A stretch of DNA of 64,000 nucleotides from Paracoccaceae bacterium (GTDB lineage: Bacteria; Pseudomonadota; Alphaproteobacteria; Rhodobacterales; Rhodobacteraceae), in contig JANSXY010000005.1 of NCBI GenBank assembly GCA_024742695.1, positions 62,001 to 126,000 on the forward strand, read 5' to 3'. Under the pieces are notes generated by a model that saw only the letters and a list, made by a program, of their open reading frames with translations, made no database searches and was not told the origin of the DNA. How positions within the stretch are numbered: the stretch's first letter is position 1; every line of letters begins with the position of its first letter. The translations under genes and the position numbers were made by a program. Positions 37,469-47,146 of the stretch are shown here, one piece after another.

Positions 37469-38737
37469 ATGTCCGATACGGTTCAGGCGCTGGGCGATCG
37501 CAAGGGCTGCGGGCCGCTGATCCCGCCGCTGTCGATCGCCCAGCGCCCGCTGCGCCAGCAGGTGTTCGAGCGGGTCCGCGCCGCCGGCCAGATCGCGCGG
37601 GTGCAGGTGGCCAAGGATCTGTCGGTCAGCCCCGCCTCGGTCACCACGCTGACCTCGGACCTGATCGACAGCGGGCTGCTGGAAGAGATCGCCGCCCCGC
37701 GCGAGGCGGAGGCGGCGCGCGGCCGGCCTGCCGTGCTGCTGGGCGTGCGGCCCGCGGCGCATCTGGTGGCCGGGATCAAGCTGTCGGACCGGGAAAACTC
37801 TGCCGTCGTCGTGGACTTCGCCGGCAACCTTCTGGCCGGAGAGGCGCTGCCGCGCCGTCCCGGCGCGCTGACGCTGCGGGAGTTGCTGGACGCCACCGAA
37901 ACCCTGCTCGACCGGGTCTGCGCCGCCGCCGGGATCGCGCGGGGCGATCTGTCGGCGGTGGGGCTGGGCGTGCCCGGTTTCGTCGACAGCCATGCCGGAA
38001 CCGTGCACTGGTCGCCGGTACTGGCCGACAGGCAGGTGCCGCTGGCCGCGGCGGCCTCGGCGCGGCTGGGCCAGCCGGTCGAGATCGACAACGACGCCAA
38101 CCTCGTCACGCTGGCGGAGCTTTGGTTCGGGGCCGGGCGCAAGCGCGGGGATTTCGCGGTGGTGACGATCGAGCACGGGCTGGGCATGGGATTCGTGCTC
38201 AACCACCGCATCTACCGCGGCAGCCAGGGGCTGGGGATGGAACTGGGCCATACCAAGGTGCAGCTGGACGGCGCGCTGTGCCGCTGCGGCCAGCGCGGCT
38301 GCCTGGAGGCCTATGTCGCCGACTACGCGCTGGTGCGCGAGGCGCAGACCGCGCTAAACTGGACGCATGGCGAAAGCGGGCCGACCGGCGTGCTGCTGGA
38401 ATCGCTGTTCGACCATGCCAAGGCCGGCAACCGCGCCGCGCGATCGATCTTTCACCGCGCCGGGCGCTACCTGGCGCTGGGCCTGGCCAATGTCGTGAAC
38501 ATCTTCGACCCGGAACTGATCATCCTGTCGGGGGAACGGATGCGCTACGACTATCTCTATGCCAAGGAAACGATGGCCGAGATGCAGGCGATGGTGCTGA
38601 ACACCGGGCGACCGATGCCGAAGGTGCAGATCCATGCCTGGGGCGATCTTCTGTGGGCGCATGGCGCGGCGGCGCTGGCGCTGTCGACGCTGACCGAAAC
38701 GCTGGTCGGCCCGATGCGGGAGATGGCCGCGCAATGA
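37469..38737 (+). CDS. xylR: ROK-family transcriptional repressor, probable XylR
   Basis: 422 residues. The N-terminal winged helix (about 20-80; QVAKDLSVSPASVTTLTSDLIDSGL) precedes a ROK sugar-kinase-like domain with EIDNDANL and the zinc motif CRCGQRGCLEAY. Xylose or a related sugar should relieve repression. The divergent position to xylFHGBA makes it the pathway regulator. The ATG at 37469 is preferred, although the frame is open to 37364. The stop overlaps the next gene by four bases (ATGA). Confidence 0.9.
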   Translation: MSDTVQALGDRKGCGPLIPPLSIAQRPLRQQVFERVRAAGQIARVQVAKDLSVSPASVTTLTSDLIDSGLLEEIAAPREAEAARGRPAVLLGVRPAAHLVAGIKLSDRENSAVVVDFAGNLLAGEALPRRPGALTLRELLDATETLLDRVCAAAGIARGDLSAVGLGVPGFVDSHAGTVHWSPVLADRQVPLAAAASARLGQPVEIDNDANLVTLAELWFGAGRKRGDFAVVTIEHGLGMGFVLNHRIYRGSQGLGMELGHTKVQLDGALCRCGQRGCLEAYVADYALVREAQTALNWTHGESGPTGVLLESLFDHAKAGNRAARSIFHRAGRYLALGLANVVNIFDPELIILSGERMRYDYLYAKETMAEMQAMVLNTGRPMPKVQIHAWGDLLWAHGAAALALSTLTETLVGPMREMAAQ

Positions 38738-40245
38738 GACCGGCCCTGTGCCTTGTGCTGGCCGCCGCCCCGGCCGCGGCGGAGCCGCGCTTTGCCGACC
38801 GGGCCGGCACCCTGCCCGTCGCGCATGTCTATTCCGGCGGATGGGAGCATTTCGTCGGCGGCGGCGTTGCGGTCTTCGACTGCGACGGCGACGCGCGGCC
38901 CGAAATCCTCGCCGCCGGAGGCGCCGGCCCGATGCGGCTGTTTCGCAACCGGACGCCCGCGCCCGGCGCGGCGCTGGACTACACGCTTGGCGAGTTTCCG
39001 GCGGCGACCGGAACGACCGGCGTCTATCCCCTCGACATCGACGGCGACGGATGGCTCGATGTCGCGGTGCTGCGCGTCGGGCCGGACCTTCTGCTGCGGG
39101 GCGGGCCGGATTGCGCGTTCACGGATGCGACCGAGGATTGGGGCCTTGCCCCGCGCGACGGCTGGACAACCGCCTTCACCGCGACATGGGAGGCCGGGCG
39201 CGACCGGCCGACGCTGGTGTTCGGCCACTACGTCGACCGCGCCGACCCCGATGGCCCGTTCGAAGCCTGCGACAGCCATGACATCTACCGCCCGACCGGG
39301 CCGGGCTATGGCGCGGCGGAGGTGATCGAACCGGGCTATTGCGCGCTGTCGATGCTGATCTCCGACTGGCGGCGGCAGGGCGAACCGGAACTGCGCGTCT
39401 CGAACGACCGGCACTATTACGTGCGGGGCGGATACGAACAGATGTATCGGCTGAACCCGCTTCGGGAACGGGTGGAGGACTGGCCGCGCGTGTCGCTGTG
39501 GGGCATGGGAATCGCCAGCCAGGACATCACCGGCGACGGCCTGCCCGAGGTGATGATGACCTCGATGGGCGATCAGCTTCTGCAGATCAACACCGGCGAG
39601 GGCTTCGTCAACGCGCCCTACGCGATCGGCACCTATGCCCAGCGCCCGCATATCGGCGATGACGGGCGGCCGGCGACCGGCTGGCACGTCGCCTTCGGCG
39701 ATACCGACAACGACGGCCGCGACGACATCTTCATCGCCAAGGGCAATGTCGACCAGATGCCGACGAACGCGATCCACGACCCCAACAACCTGCTCTGGCA
39801 GGAGCCGGACGGCAGTTTCCGCGAGGTATCCGTCGCCGCCGGGGTGGCGACGACGGACCGCGCGCGGGGCGCGGCGCTGGCCGATCTGGATGGCGACGGG
39901 CGGCTCGACCTGGTCGTCGTGAACCGGCGCGCGGCGCTGGAACTGTGGCAGAACGTGACCGACCCGGCCGGCAATTGGGCCGGGATAGAGACTGTTCTGC
40001 CGGCCCCGAACACCCGCGCGGTGGGGGCGTGGGTGGAACTGCGGGCGGCTGGCCGCGTCACCGCCCGCGAGGTCACGGTGGGCGGTGGTCATGCCGGGGG
40101 CACGGCGCTGCCGCTGCATTTCGGCCTGGGCGAGGCGACCTCGGCAGAGGCGCGGGTGATCTGGCCCGACGGCAGCGTGACGGACTGGCTGCCGGTCGCC
40201 GTCGGGCGGGTGACACGGATCGGCAAGGGCGGGGTGGTGGAGTAG
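38734..40245 (+). CDS. CRTAC1-like FG-GAP/VCBS repeat protein with ASPIC/UnbV C-terminus
   Basis: 503 residues. A short signal peptide (MRPALCLVLAAAPAAA) is followed by at least five calcium-type loops of FG-GAP/integrin repeats: FDCDGDARPEI, LDIDGDGWLDV, QDITGDGLPEV, GDTDNDGRDDI and ADLDGDGRLDL. The C-terminal part (about 425-500; VTVGGGHAGG, VIWPDGSVTDW) is the ASPIC/UnbV domain. It should be a secreted beta-propeller; role unknown. Its ATG overlaps the xylR stop, and a di-heme peroxidase gene converges 93 bases downstream. Confidence 0.85.
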   Translation: MRPALCLVLAAAPAAAEPRFADRAGTLPVAHVYSGGWEHFVGGGVAVFDCDGDARPEILAAGGAGPMRLFRNRTPAPGAALDYTLGEFPAATGTTGVYPLDIDGDGWLDVAVLRVGPDLLLRGGPDCAFTDATEDWGLAPRDGWTTAFTATWEAGRDRPTLVFGHYVDRADPDGPFEACDSHDIYRPTGPGYGAAEVIEPGYCALSMLISDWRRQGEPELRVSNDRHYYVRGGYEQMYRLNPLRERVEDWPRVSLWGMGIASQDITGDGLPEVMMTSMGDQLLQINTGEGFVNAPYAIGTYAQRPHIGDDGRPATGWHVAFGDTDNDGRDDIFIAKGNVDQMPTNAIHDPNNLLWQEPDGSFREVSVAAGVATTDRARGAALADLDGDGRLDLVVVNRRAALELWQNVTDPAGNWAGIETVLPAPNTRAVGAWVELRAAGRVTAREVTVGGGHAGGTALPLHFGLGEATSAEARVIWPDGSVTDWLPVAVGRVTRIGKGGVVE

Positions 40246-40254
40246 CCGGTCACC

Positions 40255-40277
40255 CCGGCCCGCCCCGATCGGGCCGG
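40255..40277. terminator. Stem-loop between convergent genes, possible bidirectional terminator
   Basis: Perfect 8-bp inverted repeat CCGGCCCG (40255-40262) and CGGGCCGG (40270-40277) with a seven-base loop, 10 bases after the FG-GAP gene stop. No T-tract on either side, so termination is uncertain. Confidence 0.35.
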
Positions 40278-40338
40278 TCGCCCGCCGGCGCGTCGGGCGA
40301 CTGCGCCGCAAGCGCGGGCCGCGAGAACCTGGGAAAGC

Positions 40339-41670
40339 CTAGCGTTCGACGGGCAACCCGGATGGCACCGCTTCGGGCACACCCAGCCGGCCCTTCAGCG
40401 CCACAGGGTCCGACAGCGCATCGAGGAAGGCGACCAGCGCCTCCACCTCGCCCTCGGTCAGAACGCGCGCCGGTGCCGCCGCCGCCGCCGCCGCGATCAG
40501 CGCGCGTTCCGCGCTGTCGTCGGCCACCGCCCAGTCGGGCTTGGTGCCCGGCAGGTCGGGCAGCACCGCCTGCGCGGGATCGTAGCGTTCCATCCCGGCG
40601 CGGGGATCGGCGTGGTGGTGCAGGAAGGCGCGGATGTCGGAAAACGCGCCGGCATGGCCCCACGGGCCGGTGTGCAGCACGTTCCTCAGCGACGGGGTGC
40701 GGAAGGCATAGGCATCGCCGGGATCGTTCGTCACCCGCATCCGGCCGATGTCGCGGCTGTGCGCCTCGAACCGCTCGGCCTTGCCCGGCCCAAGCTGCGG
40801 CTGGCCCATCGCGTGAAAGCCGTGGTCGGTCTGGAACTTGCCGGAATGGCACTCCACGCAGCCGGCGCGGCCATAAAACAGCTCCATCCCCGTCGCCGCC
40901 GCCCCGATCAGCGGGGCCTCGCCGCGCAGATGCCGGTCGAACGGGCTGTCGTCGGATCGCCATTCGAATTCCATGAAGGCCGCGATGGCGTTGGAAATGT
41001 CGGTGAAATCCAGCGGCCGGCCGGCGGCGATATCGGGGTAAACCGCGGCGAAGGCCTCGGCATAGGCCGGGATACCGGACACGCGGCGCGCGATGATGTA
41101 CCACGCCCCGCCCGGCCCGGTGATCTGCCCGGTTCGCACGGCCTTGGAAACATCGTTCTCGCCATAGTGCCCGGCCATCTCGTCGGGCGACAGCACCGGA
41201 AACATCGTCTGCGCCGAAAGGATCGAGGCGAAGCCCTGCACCATCTCGTCCTCAAGCGGCGTGCGCAGGCCCGAGGGGCGCGACGGGTCCACCCCGATCC
41301 TGCCGTCGTGGAACAGCACGGTGAATTCCCGCGCGCCAAGGTTGAACAACGCCGGCGAGTTCCGCGGCACCCGCTGTTCGGGCAGGTTGCCCGGGTCGAC
41401 CACCCGGTCGGGGCCCAGCCCCTTGCCGCCTTCGCCCAGGCTCAGCGACAACCCGTCGGAGGTGCCGAAGCGGGGATGGTGGCAGGTCGCGCAGGAGATG
41501 TTGCGATTGCCCGACAGGACCGGATCATAGAACAGCAGATGCCCCAACCGCGCCTCGGCCTCGGACACGGGCAGGAAATCGTCGTCCGTCACCGGCGCCG
41601 GAAGTTCGCCCGCCGGGGCGGCGCCGGCGCACAGCGCGGCAAGCCCGGCCGCAAGGATCAACCGTATCAT
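40339..41670 (-). CDS. Periplasmic di-heme cytochrome c peroxidase / MauG-like protein
   Basis: 443 residues with a signal peptide (MIRLILAAGLAALCAGAAPA). Two haem c sites are present, CATCH near 60-64 and CVECH in the middle, and the family block FRTPSLRNVLHTGPWGHAGAF. Such enzymes reduce hydrogen peroxide or, as MauG and MbnH, oxidise Trp/Tyr on partner proteins. The GPWGHAG form differs from the PYxHDG of classical bacterial peroxidases, so a modifying enzyme is plausible. It lies 60 bases downstream of tamB and converges on the FG-GAP gene. Confidence 0.87.
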   Translation of the reverse strand: MIRLILAAGLAALCAGAAPAGELPAPVTDDDFLPVSEAEARLGHLLFYDPVLSGNRNISCATCHHPRFGTSDGLSLSLGEGGKGLGPDRVVDPGNLPEQRVPRNSPALFNLGAREFTVLFHDGRIGVDPSRPSGLRTPLEDEMVQGFASILSAQTMFPVLSPDEMAGHYGENDVSKAVRTGQITGPGGAWYIIARRVSGIPAYAEAFAAVYPDIAAGRPLDFTDISNAIAAFMEFEWRSDDSPFDRHLRGEAPLIGAAATGMELFYGRAGCVECHSGKFQTDHGFHAMGQPQLGPGKAERFEAHSRDIGRMRVTNDPGDAYAFRTPSLRNVLHTGPWGHAGAFSDIRAFLHHHADPRAGMERYDPAQAVLPDLPGTKPDWAVADDSAERALIAAAAAAAPARVLTEGEVEALVAFLDALSDPVALKGRLGVPEAVPSGLPVER

Positions 41671-41730
41671 CGAGGCGCTCCTCCCTGACGCGACCGCCAG
41701 TCTAACCGCCCGCCCGGCCGGCTCAAGCGA

Positions 41731-44700
41731 TCAGTAATCGCGCTGGTAGAAGATGCCGACGCCGGTCTGGCCCTCCGATCCGACGGAGCCGCGCAGCGTC
41801 ACGCCCGGCCGGACATCGAGGTTGAGGTTGATCTTGGTCTTGCCGTCGGACCCGAGGGTGACGTCCGTGTAGAGATTGTCGTTGATGTACTTGCCCAGCC
41901 GAAGCTCGGTGCCGCCATCGGCCCCGGTGGCAATATCCAGATCGTCGAGACCGAAACCCTGCCGGATACGCCCGACGATCCCCTCGCCGCCGACGCCGGC
42001 GAGGCTGGCGACCGCCCCGGCCAGTTGCGCGGCCTGCAGCGGCGACAGGCTGGTCAGGTCGCGGCCGAACAGCAACTGCGCGACGATCTCTTCCTCCGGC
42101 AGGGGCGGCGAGGAGGTGAACGACACCTCCGGCGCGCTGGCCGGGCCTTCAAGCCGCACCGTGGCGGTCACGTCGCCGGCCGGGGCCGTGGCGACGAACC
42201 GCAGGAACGGATCGAGCGCGCCCTGCAGCCCGATCAGACCCTCGTCGAGCGAGAAGCGCTTGCCCAGCAGGTCCAGCCGGCCGCGGATCAGGTCGAACCG
42301 CCCGGTCGCGGCGACGTTCTGAACCGTGCCGCCCAGCGCCACCTGGCCGCCCAGTTCCGCCTCCAGGCCTCGGCCGCGCACGAAAATCCGGCGCGGTGCG
42401 CTGACGGTCACGTCAAGGCTGTGCGCCGGTCCGGCGCTGGCGGCCTCTTCCTGCTTCAGCAGGCCGGCCCGCGCGCGGGTCTGCCGCCCGGCGGCGGTTT
42501 CGCCGCGATGGTCGAGGCCCGGCAGCAGCCCGGCGCCGCCCGGCAGGGTCTCCGGCACCCGGATCTCGGCCCCCGGGAGGGTCAGCGCCCCGGCGATCCG
42601 CGCGCCGGTGGCGACCGGGCCGGTGACCGTGAGCCGGCCGTCGACCTGCGCGCGCAACAGGTCGGGCTCGACGAGGGTGACGCCGTCCAGGGTTACCGCG
42701 AGATCGGCGGGCAGGCCGGCGCCAAGGCCCAGCGTGCCGTTCGCCTCGATCCGCCCGCCCTCGGCCACGCCGGCCGCCGCATCCAGCCGCAGCCGCCCGT
42801 TGCCAAGGCCCAGCGTCGCGCGAATGCCTTCCAGCACCAGGTTGGCCGACGGCGCGGCCAGCCGGCCCTCGGTGAACCGCACCTCGCCCGACAGGGCGGA
42901 CAGGTCCGGCGGCCCGTCCAGCCGCAGCGCGAAGGCGATCGGCCCGGAAACCGACTGCGGATCGAGAAACGGATCGGCCAGCGCGGCGTTCGTCGTGCCA
43001 TCGACCGACAGGGCCAGCGACAGCGGGTTCGTCGCGACATCGCCGGCGATCCTTGCCGTGGTGCCGCCCGGCCCGGTGCCCGACAGGTCGAGCGTGACGC
43101 CACCCGCCGTCTCGCGCGCCGTGCCCGACAGGGTGACGGGGCCGGGAAACTCGGGCACGAGCCGGCCAAGATCGGCCAGCTTCGCCTCGGCGGTCAGGCG
43201 CCGGGCCCCGGTTTCACCCTGGCCGGTCATCGCCAGGTCGAGGCCGGGCGCATCAAGCACCACGCGCTCGATCCACAGCGCCTCGGTCGGGCCGGACACC
43301 ACGGCGGAAAACCGGCTCTGTCCCGCCAGGATCGTGTCAACCTGCGCGATGCCCATCGCGAACCCGTCCATCGTGCCCTCGGCCGTCAGGCGGGCGGTTT
43401 CACCCTCCTGCCGCCAGTCCGCGCTGGCCCGGGCCGCGCCGCTCCACGCCGGGTCGATCCGCGACAGATCGCTCAGCGCGAGGCTTGCCGAAACCGCGGT
43501 GTCGCCGGTAGCGACGCGGCCGCCGGCCTCCACCGCCAGCGGCCCGGCCGAAACCGACAGGGTCCGCAGGTTCAACCCCGTGGTGTCCCGCGCCGCCGAC
43601 ACGACAATCTCCGACCGTCCCGCCAGCGCCCGGTCAAGCCGGGGGTCGCCCGGCGCCACATCGGTGCCGGTCAGCCGCGCATCGACCTCGCCGGCGCCCG
43701 ACAGCAGGTCGTAGCGGCCCGCAACCTCGCCTTCCAGCGCCCCGGCCAGCGACCGCCCGGCCAGCGCGGAGAAGCGCGACAGGTCGCCCGCCTCGGCCTC
43801 AACCCGGCCCGCGACGGTCAGCGCCTGCGTGCCCTCGGCGGTCAACGTCGCCCGGCCCGACAGGCCCAGGTCGCCCGCCGCCAGACGCAGCCGCGGCAGC
43901 GACAGCGGATCACCCTTGCGCCAGTGGAACATCGCCTCGGCATCCAGGGCCTGGCCGAGCGCCTCGGCCAGCGCCGGATCGGTCCAGTCCAGCGCCGCCG
44001 CGGAAAGCCGGATGGTGCCGCCCGCCACCGGCCGGTCACCGGCCGCGATCCGGCCCGAGCCGGAGGCAGTGAGCCGGCCGACCGCCAGATCGGGATGATC
44101 CAGCCCGGCGATGTCGGCGGACAGGCTCCAGCCTTCGCCAGCAGTGGCGTCGTAGGCCAGCGACAGCTGCCCCCGGTCCAGCGCCACCGCCGCGCCCGGC
44201 ACCGGCAGACGCAGCGGCGCCTCGCCACCGCCGGCGGCGATCTGCAGGTCGAAGCGTTCGGGCAGGCCACCCGCCGCCAGCGCCAGCGTACCGTCGATCG
44301 ACAGCCCCGCGCTGGCGACCGACAGCCGCGACAGGTCGAGCCGGCCGGAGGCGTCGCGCCGGCCGCGCGCCTCGATCCCGGCCTCGGCGCCGAAGAAGCC
44401 GTGGAAATCGGGCGACAGAAGCGGCGTGATATCGCCCGACAGCGCCGCGTCGAAGGCCTGCCCGCCGTCCTCGGCGAACAGCCGCACCGCGCCCGCCAGC
44501 CGCCGCTGGCCGTCGGTCGACAGCACGATGTCGGTGGTCACGTCGTCGACCGGGCCGTTGCCGGAGACCGCCAGCGTCAGCGACGGCGCGCCGGGCAGGC
44601 CGAGAAGCCCGGCAGCGATACCGCCGGCCGCCTCTTCGACCAGAAGATCGAGCCTGAGCCGCCGGGTTCCGGCGGTATAGCCGGCGTCAAGCCGCACCTG

Positions 44701-45237
44701 CGCCGCCGGCCCGGCATCCTGCCGGGTCACCGACAGCCGCGCCGCGCCGGAGCCGCCGGCCAGTTCCAGCCCGCCCTCGGCGCTCAGGTCCAGCGCCGTG
44801 CCGATCACCGGTTCGCCCAGCGTCACGCGCCGCGCCGCGAGCTGGCCGATGCTGACCGAAACCGGCAGGTCGGGCAGCGCGAAAGGCGTGGCCTCGGGGC
44901 TGGGCGCGGCGTCTTCGCCCTCGGGCAGGCGCGGCAGGTCGATCGACGCCGCGCTCATCTCCTCGATCTCGATCGCGCCGCGCAGAAGGGCCGAGCGGTT
45001 CCACTGGATCGCGCCGTCGCGGATCGTCAGCCAGACGCCCGCGTCATCGGCGATGGACAGTTCGGTGAAGGTCGCGCGCGATGACAGCGCGCCCGCGAAC
45101 CCTTCCAGCCGGACCTCGCGGCCGGCATCCGACAAAAGCCCCTCGATCTTGCCGGTCAGCCAGCCACGATCGTCGTCGTCCTGCGCCACGGCGGCGCAGG
45201 GCAGAACGGCCAGGGCAAGAACGGCCAGATGCCGCAT
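41731..45237 (-). CDS. tamB: Translocation and assembly module protein TamB
   Basis: 1168 residues. The N-terminus has a cleavable or anchoring hydrophobic segment. The bulk is repetitive beta-strand sequence and the C-terminal DUF490/TamB domain ends in VTLRGSVGSEGQTGVGIFYQRDY, typical of the family. With TamA it spans the envelope and helps insert outer-membrane proteins; it is also related to lipid-transporting AsmA-like proteins. The ATG overlaps the tamA stop as TGATG, confirming the pair. Confidence 0.93.
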   Translation of the reverse strand: MRHLAVLALAVLPCAAVAQDDDDRGWLTGKIEGLLSDAGREVRLEGFAGALSSRATFTELSIADDAGVWLTIRDGAIQWNRSALLRGAIEIEEMSAASIDLPRLPEGEDAAPSPEATPFALPDLPVSVSIGQLAARRVTLGEPVIGTALDLSAEGGLELAGGSGAARLSVTRQDAGPAAQVRLDAGYTAGTRRLRLDLLVEEAAGGIAAGLLGLPGAPSLTLAVSGNGPVDDVTTDIVLSTDGQRRLAGAVRLFAEDGGQAFDAALSGDITPLLSPDFHGFFGAEAGIEARGRRDASGRLDLSRLSVASAGLSIDGTLALAAGGLPERFDLQIAAGGGEAPLRLPVPGAAVALDRGQLSLAYDATAGEGWSLSADIAGLDHPDLAVGRLTASGSGRIAAGDRPVAGGTIRLSAAALDWTDPALAEALGQALDAEAMFHWRKGDPLSLPRLRLAAGDLGLSGRATLTAEGTQALTVAGRVEAEAGDLSRFSALAGRSLAGALEGEVAGRYDLLSGAGEVDARLTGTDVAPGDPRLDRALAGRSEIVVSAARDTTGLNLRTLSVSAGPLAVEAGGRVATGDTAVSASLALSDLSRIDPAWSGAARASADWRQEGETARLTAEGTMDGFAMGIAQVDTILAGQSRFSAVVSGPTEALWIERVVLDAPGLDLAMTGQGETGARRLTAEAKLADLGRLVPEFPGPVTLSGTARETAGGVTLDLSGTGPGGTTARIAGDVATNPLSLALSVDGTTNAALADPFLDPQSVSGPIAFALRLDGPPDLSALSGEVRFTEGRLAAPSANLVLEGIRATLGLGNGRLRLDAAAGVAEGGRIEANGTLGLGAGLPADLAVTLDGVTLVEPDLLRAQVDGRLTVTGPVATGARIAGALTLPGAEIRVPETLPGGAGLLPGLDHRGETAAGRQTRARAGLLKQEEAASAGPAHSLDVTVSAPRRIFVRGRGLEAELGGQVALGGTVQNVAATGRFDLIRGRLDLLGKRFSLDEGLIGLQGALDPFLRFVATAPAGDVTATVRLEGPASAPEVSFTSSPPLPEEEIVAQLLFGRDLTSLSPLQAAQLAGAVASLAGVGGEGIVGRIRQGFGLDDLDIATGADGGTELRLGKYINDNLYTDVTLGSDGKTKINLNLDVRPGVTLRGSVGSEGQTGVGIFYQRDY

Positions 45238-47069
45238 CAGAACGCCTGCCCGATGCCGATGTACAGCTGGACGCCGTCATCGGTATCGCCCGAGACCGGC
45301 ATCGCGATATCGGCCCGGATCGGGCCGATCCCGGTCTGGTAGCGGATGCCAAGCCCCGCGCCGGCATGCCAGTCGCCGTTGTCGAGGAACTCCGAGGCCG
45401 AAACGTAGCCGGCATCGTAGAAGGCCACCGCCCCCCAGTTGCCGGTGACCGGCACGCGGATTTCCCCGGACAGGCCGAGGAAATGCTGGCCGCCGGTCTT
45501 CACGGTGCCGCCGCGCAGAACCTCGACGCCGAGCGACTGGTAGGGTTGGCCGCGCACGGTGCCGCCGCCGCCGGAATAGAACAGGTCGTCGCGCGGGGTG
45601 TCGGCCAGCGACGGGCCAAAGACGCTGCCCATCTGCAACCGCCCGGCCAGAACCGTGCCGCCGCCGCCGAGCGGAAGGTAGCCGCGCGCGTCGCCGGTCA
45701 GCCGGATGCCGCTGCCGGTGCCCGAGAAACCCAGGAACGGCGAGGCGGTGACATCGCCGTAAAGTCCGCGCGTCGGGTTCAGATCCGAATCGCGGCCATC
45801 CCATGTCAGCCGCACCGGTAGCGACAGGCGCCGGAAAACCGTGTCTTCGCCGTCCTCGTCGGCGCGCGAGGTATGCAGGCCGATGCCCGCCTCGCCGGTC
45901 AGCCGGTCGGTGAACTCGCGCCGGAAACCAAGGCCGAGATCGATGGAGTCGGAGGTGTAATCCTCGGTCTGTTCGCGCGCGATCTCGAAGGTCGTGTAGC
46001 CGGTGGTGTCGGCACGCAGCGTCGCGGGCCGGTCGAGCCGCAGCGCGAGGCCGAAATCCACCCCCGTCTCTCCGCCGAGACCGGCGGCGGAAATCTCGGC
46101 CAGCAGGCGCTCGCCGCCGCCGGCGAGATTGCGGTTCAGCCAGGAGGCGGTCGTGGTCAGGCCCTCGCGGCTTTCCAGTTCGGCGCCGAAGGACAGCCGC
46201 CGCCGCGGCCCCTCGTCGACGGTCAGCGCGATGTCGAGCGTGCCGTCGGGATTGGGGGTTTCGGCCTCTTCGATCAGGACGGTGGAAAAGATCTCGGTCC
46301 GCCGCAGCCGGGTCGACGCCCGGTCGAGCGCGGCGGGATCGAACACCCTGCCCTCCGGCAGCCCGGCGATCCGGCGGATCGCGCCCTCGCGCATCCGGTC
46401 CTGCCCGGTGATCGTCAGCCGCCCGAAATTCAGCCGCGGGCCGGGGTCGAGCGCGAGCCGCGCGTCAAGGATGGCGCGGGGATGATCGGCCACCACGTCC
46501 TGCGCCGCGACACGGGCCTTGGCGTGCCCCGCCGCGCGCCAGTCCGCCACCCCGGCCTCCGCCGCCGCCACGACGCTGCCCGACAGGGCCGGTTCGCCGC
46601 CGCGGAACGCCGCCGGCGGTTCAGCGCCGGCCGGAAGCGGTGCAAGCTCCGCCCGGCCGAACCGGAACACGGGACCGGGGACCACGGTGATCTCGGCGCG
46701 GTCGATGCCGGCCGGCGGTTCCAGCAGGCTGATATCGCCGGCCTCGCGCCCGTCCAGCCGGATGTTGATTCGACCGGAGTAGTGCCCCCGCGCGTACAGC
46801 ACGCCGAGAAGACGCGCGTAATCGGACCGGGCCGCGGACAGCAGATCCTGCGTGGCCGTGGTGCCATCGGATTCCGCCCTGAGCAGCAGCGAGGCGGCAC
46901 GCAGGGCCTTTTCCAGCCCGTTCGGCGCCCCCGGAACGGTGAAGGCCACCGGTTCCAGCGCCGTGGCGGGCGCCGCCGCCATGACCGCCAGCAACGCCGC
47001 AGCCGCCCGCGCCCGAAAGCGCGGCCCGGCGCCTGCCCGGCGCCCGGCTGCTGATCGTCCCTGCGTCAC
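45237..47069 (-). CDS. tamA: Outer-membrane assembly protein TamA (BamA/Omp85 family)
   Basis: 610 residues from GTG. A signal peptide ends near ATALEP. POTRA domains (about 35-280) include LNFGRLTITGQDRMREGAIRRIAGL; the C-terminal 16-strand barrel carries YSGGGGTVRGQPYQSLG, the conserved RGY/F-like loop of Omp85 proteins, and ends in F. The GTG at 47069 is preceded by a G-run (GGGGGGG) about five bases away; longer frames from 47114 or 47174 add residues before the basic signal sequence. Confidence 0.9.
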   Translation of the reverse strand: MTQGRSAAGRRAGAGPRFRARAAAALLAVMAAAPATALEPVAFTVPGAPNGLEKALRAASLLLRAESDGTTATQDLLSAARSDYARLLGVLYARGHYSGRINIRLDGREAGDISLLEPPAGIDRAEITVVPGPVFRFGRAELAPLPAGAEPPAAFRGGEPALSGSVVAAAEAGVADWRAAGHAKARVAAQDVVADHPRAILDARLALDPGPRLNFGRLTITGQDRMREGAIRRIAGLPEGRVFDPAALDRASTRLRRTEIFSTVLIEEAETPNPDGTLDIALTVDEGPRRRLSFGAELESREGLTTTASWLNRNLAGGGERLLAEISAAGLGGETGVDFGLALRLDRPATLRADTTGYTTFEIAREQTEDYTSDSIDLGLGFRREFTDRLTGEAGIGLHTSRADEDGEDTVFRRLSLPVRLTWDGRDSDLNPTRGLYGDVTASPFLGFSGTGSGIRLTGDARGYLPLGGGGTVLAGRLQMGSVFGPSLADTPRDDLFYSGGGGTVRGQPYQSLGVEVLRGGTVKTGGQHFLGLSGEIRVPVTGNWGAVAFYDAGYVSASEFLDNGDWHAGAGLGIRYQTGIGPIRADIAMPVSGDTDDGVQLYIGIGQAF

Positions 47070-47146
47070 GTAACCCCCCCAGGCTGGCGCGCACCCTTGG
47101 AGTCGTTGCAGCATTCCGGCCGGATGAAAAGCCCCTTCGCGCGCTC

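Noticed and set aside
42025-45084. A 1019-codon frame on the + strand
   Set aside because: Antisense to tamB; no family resemblance and repetitive Arg/Gln/Pro content.
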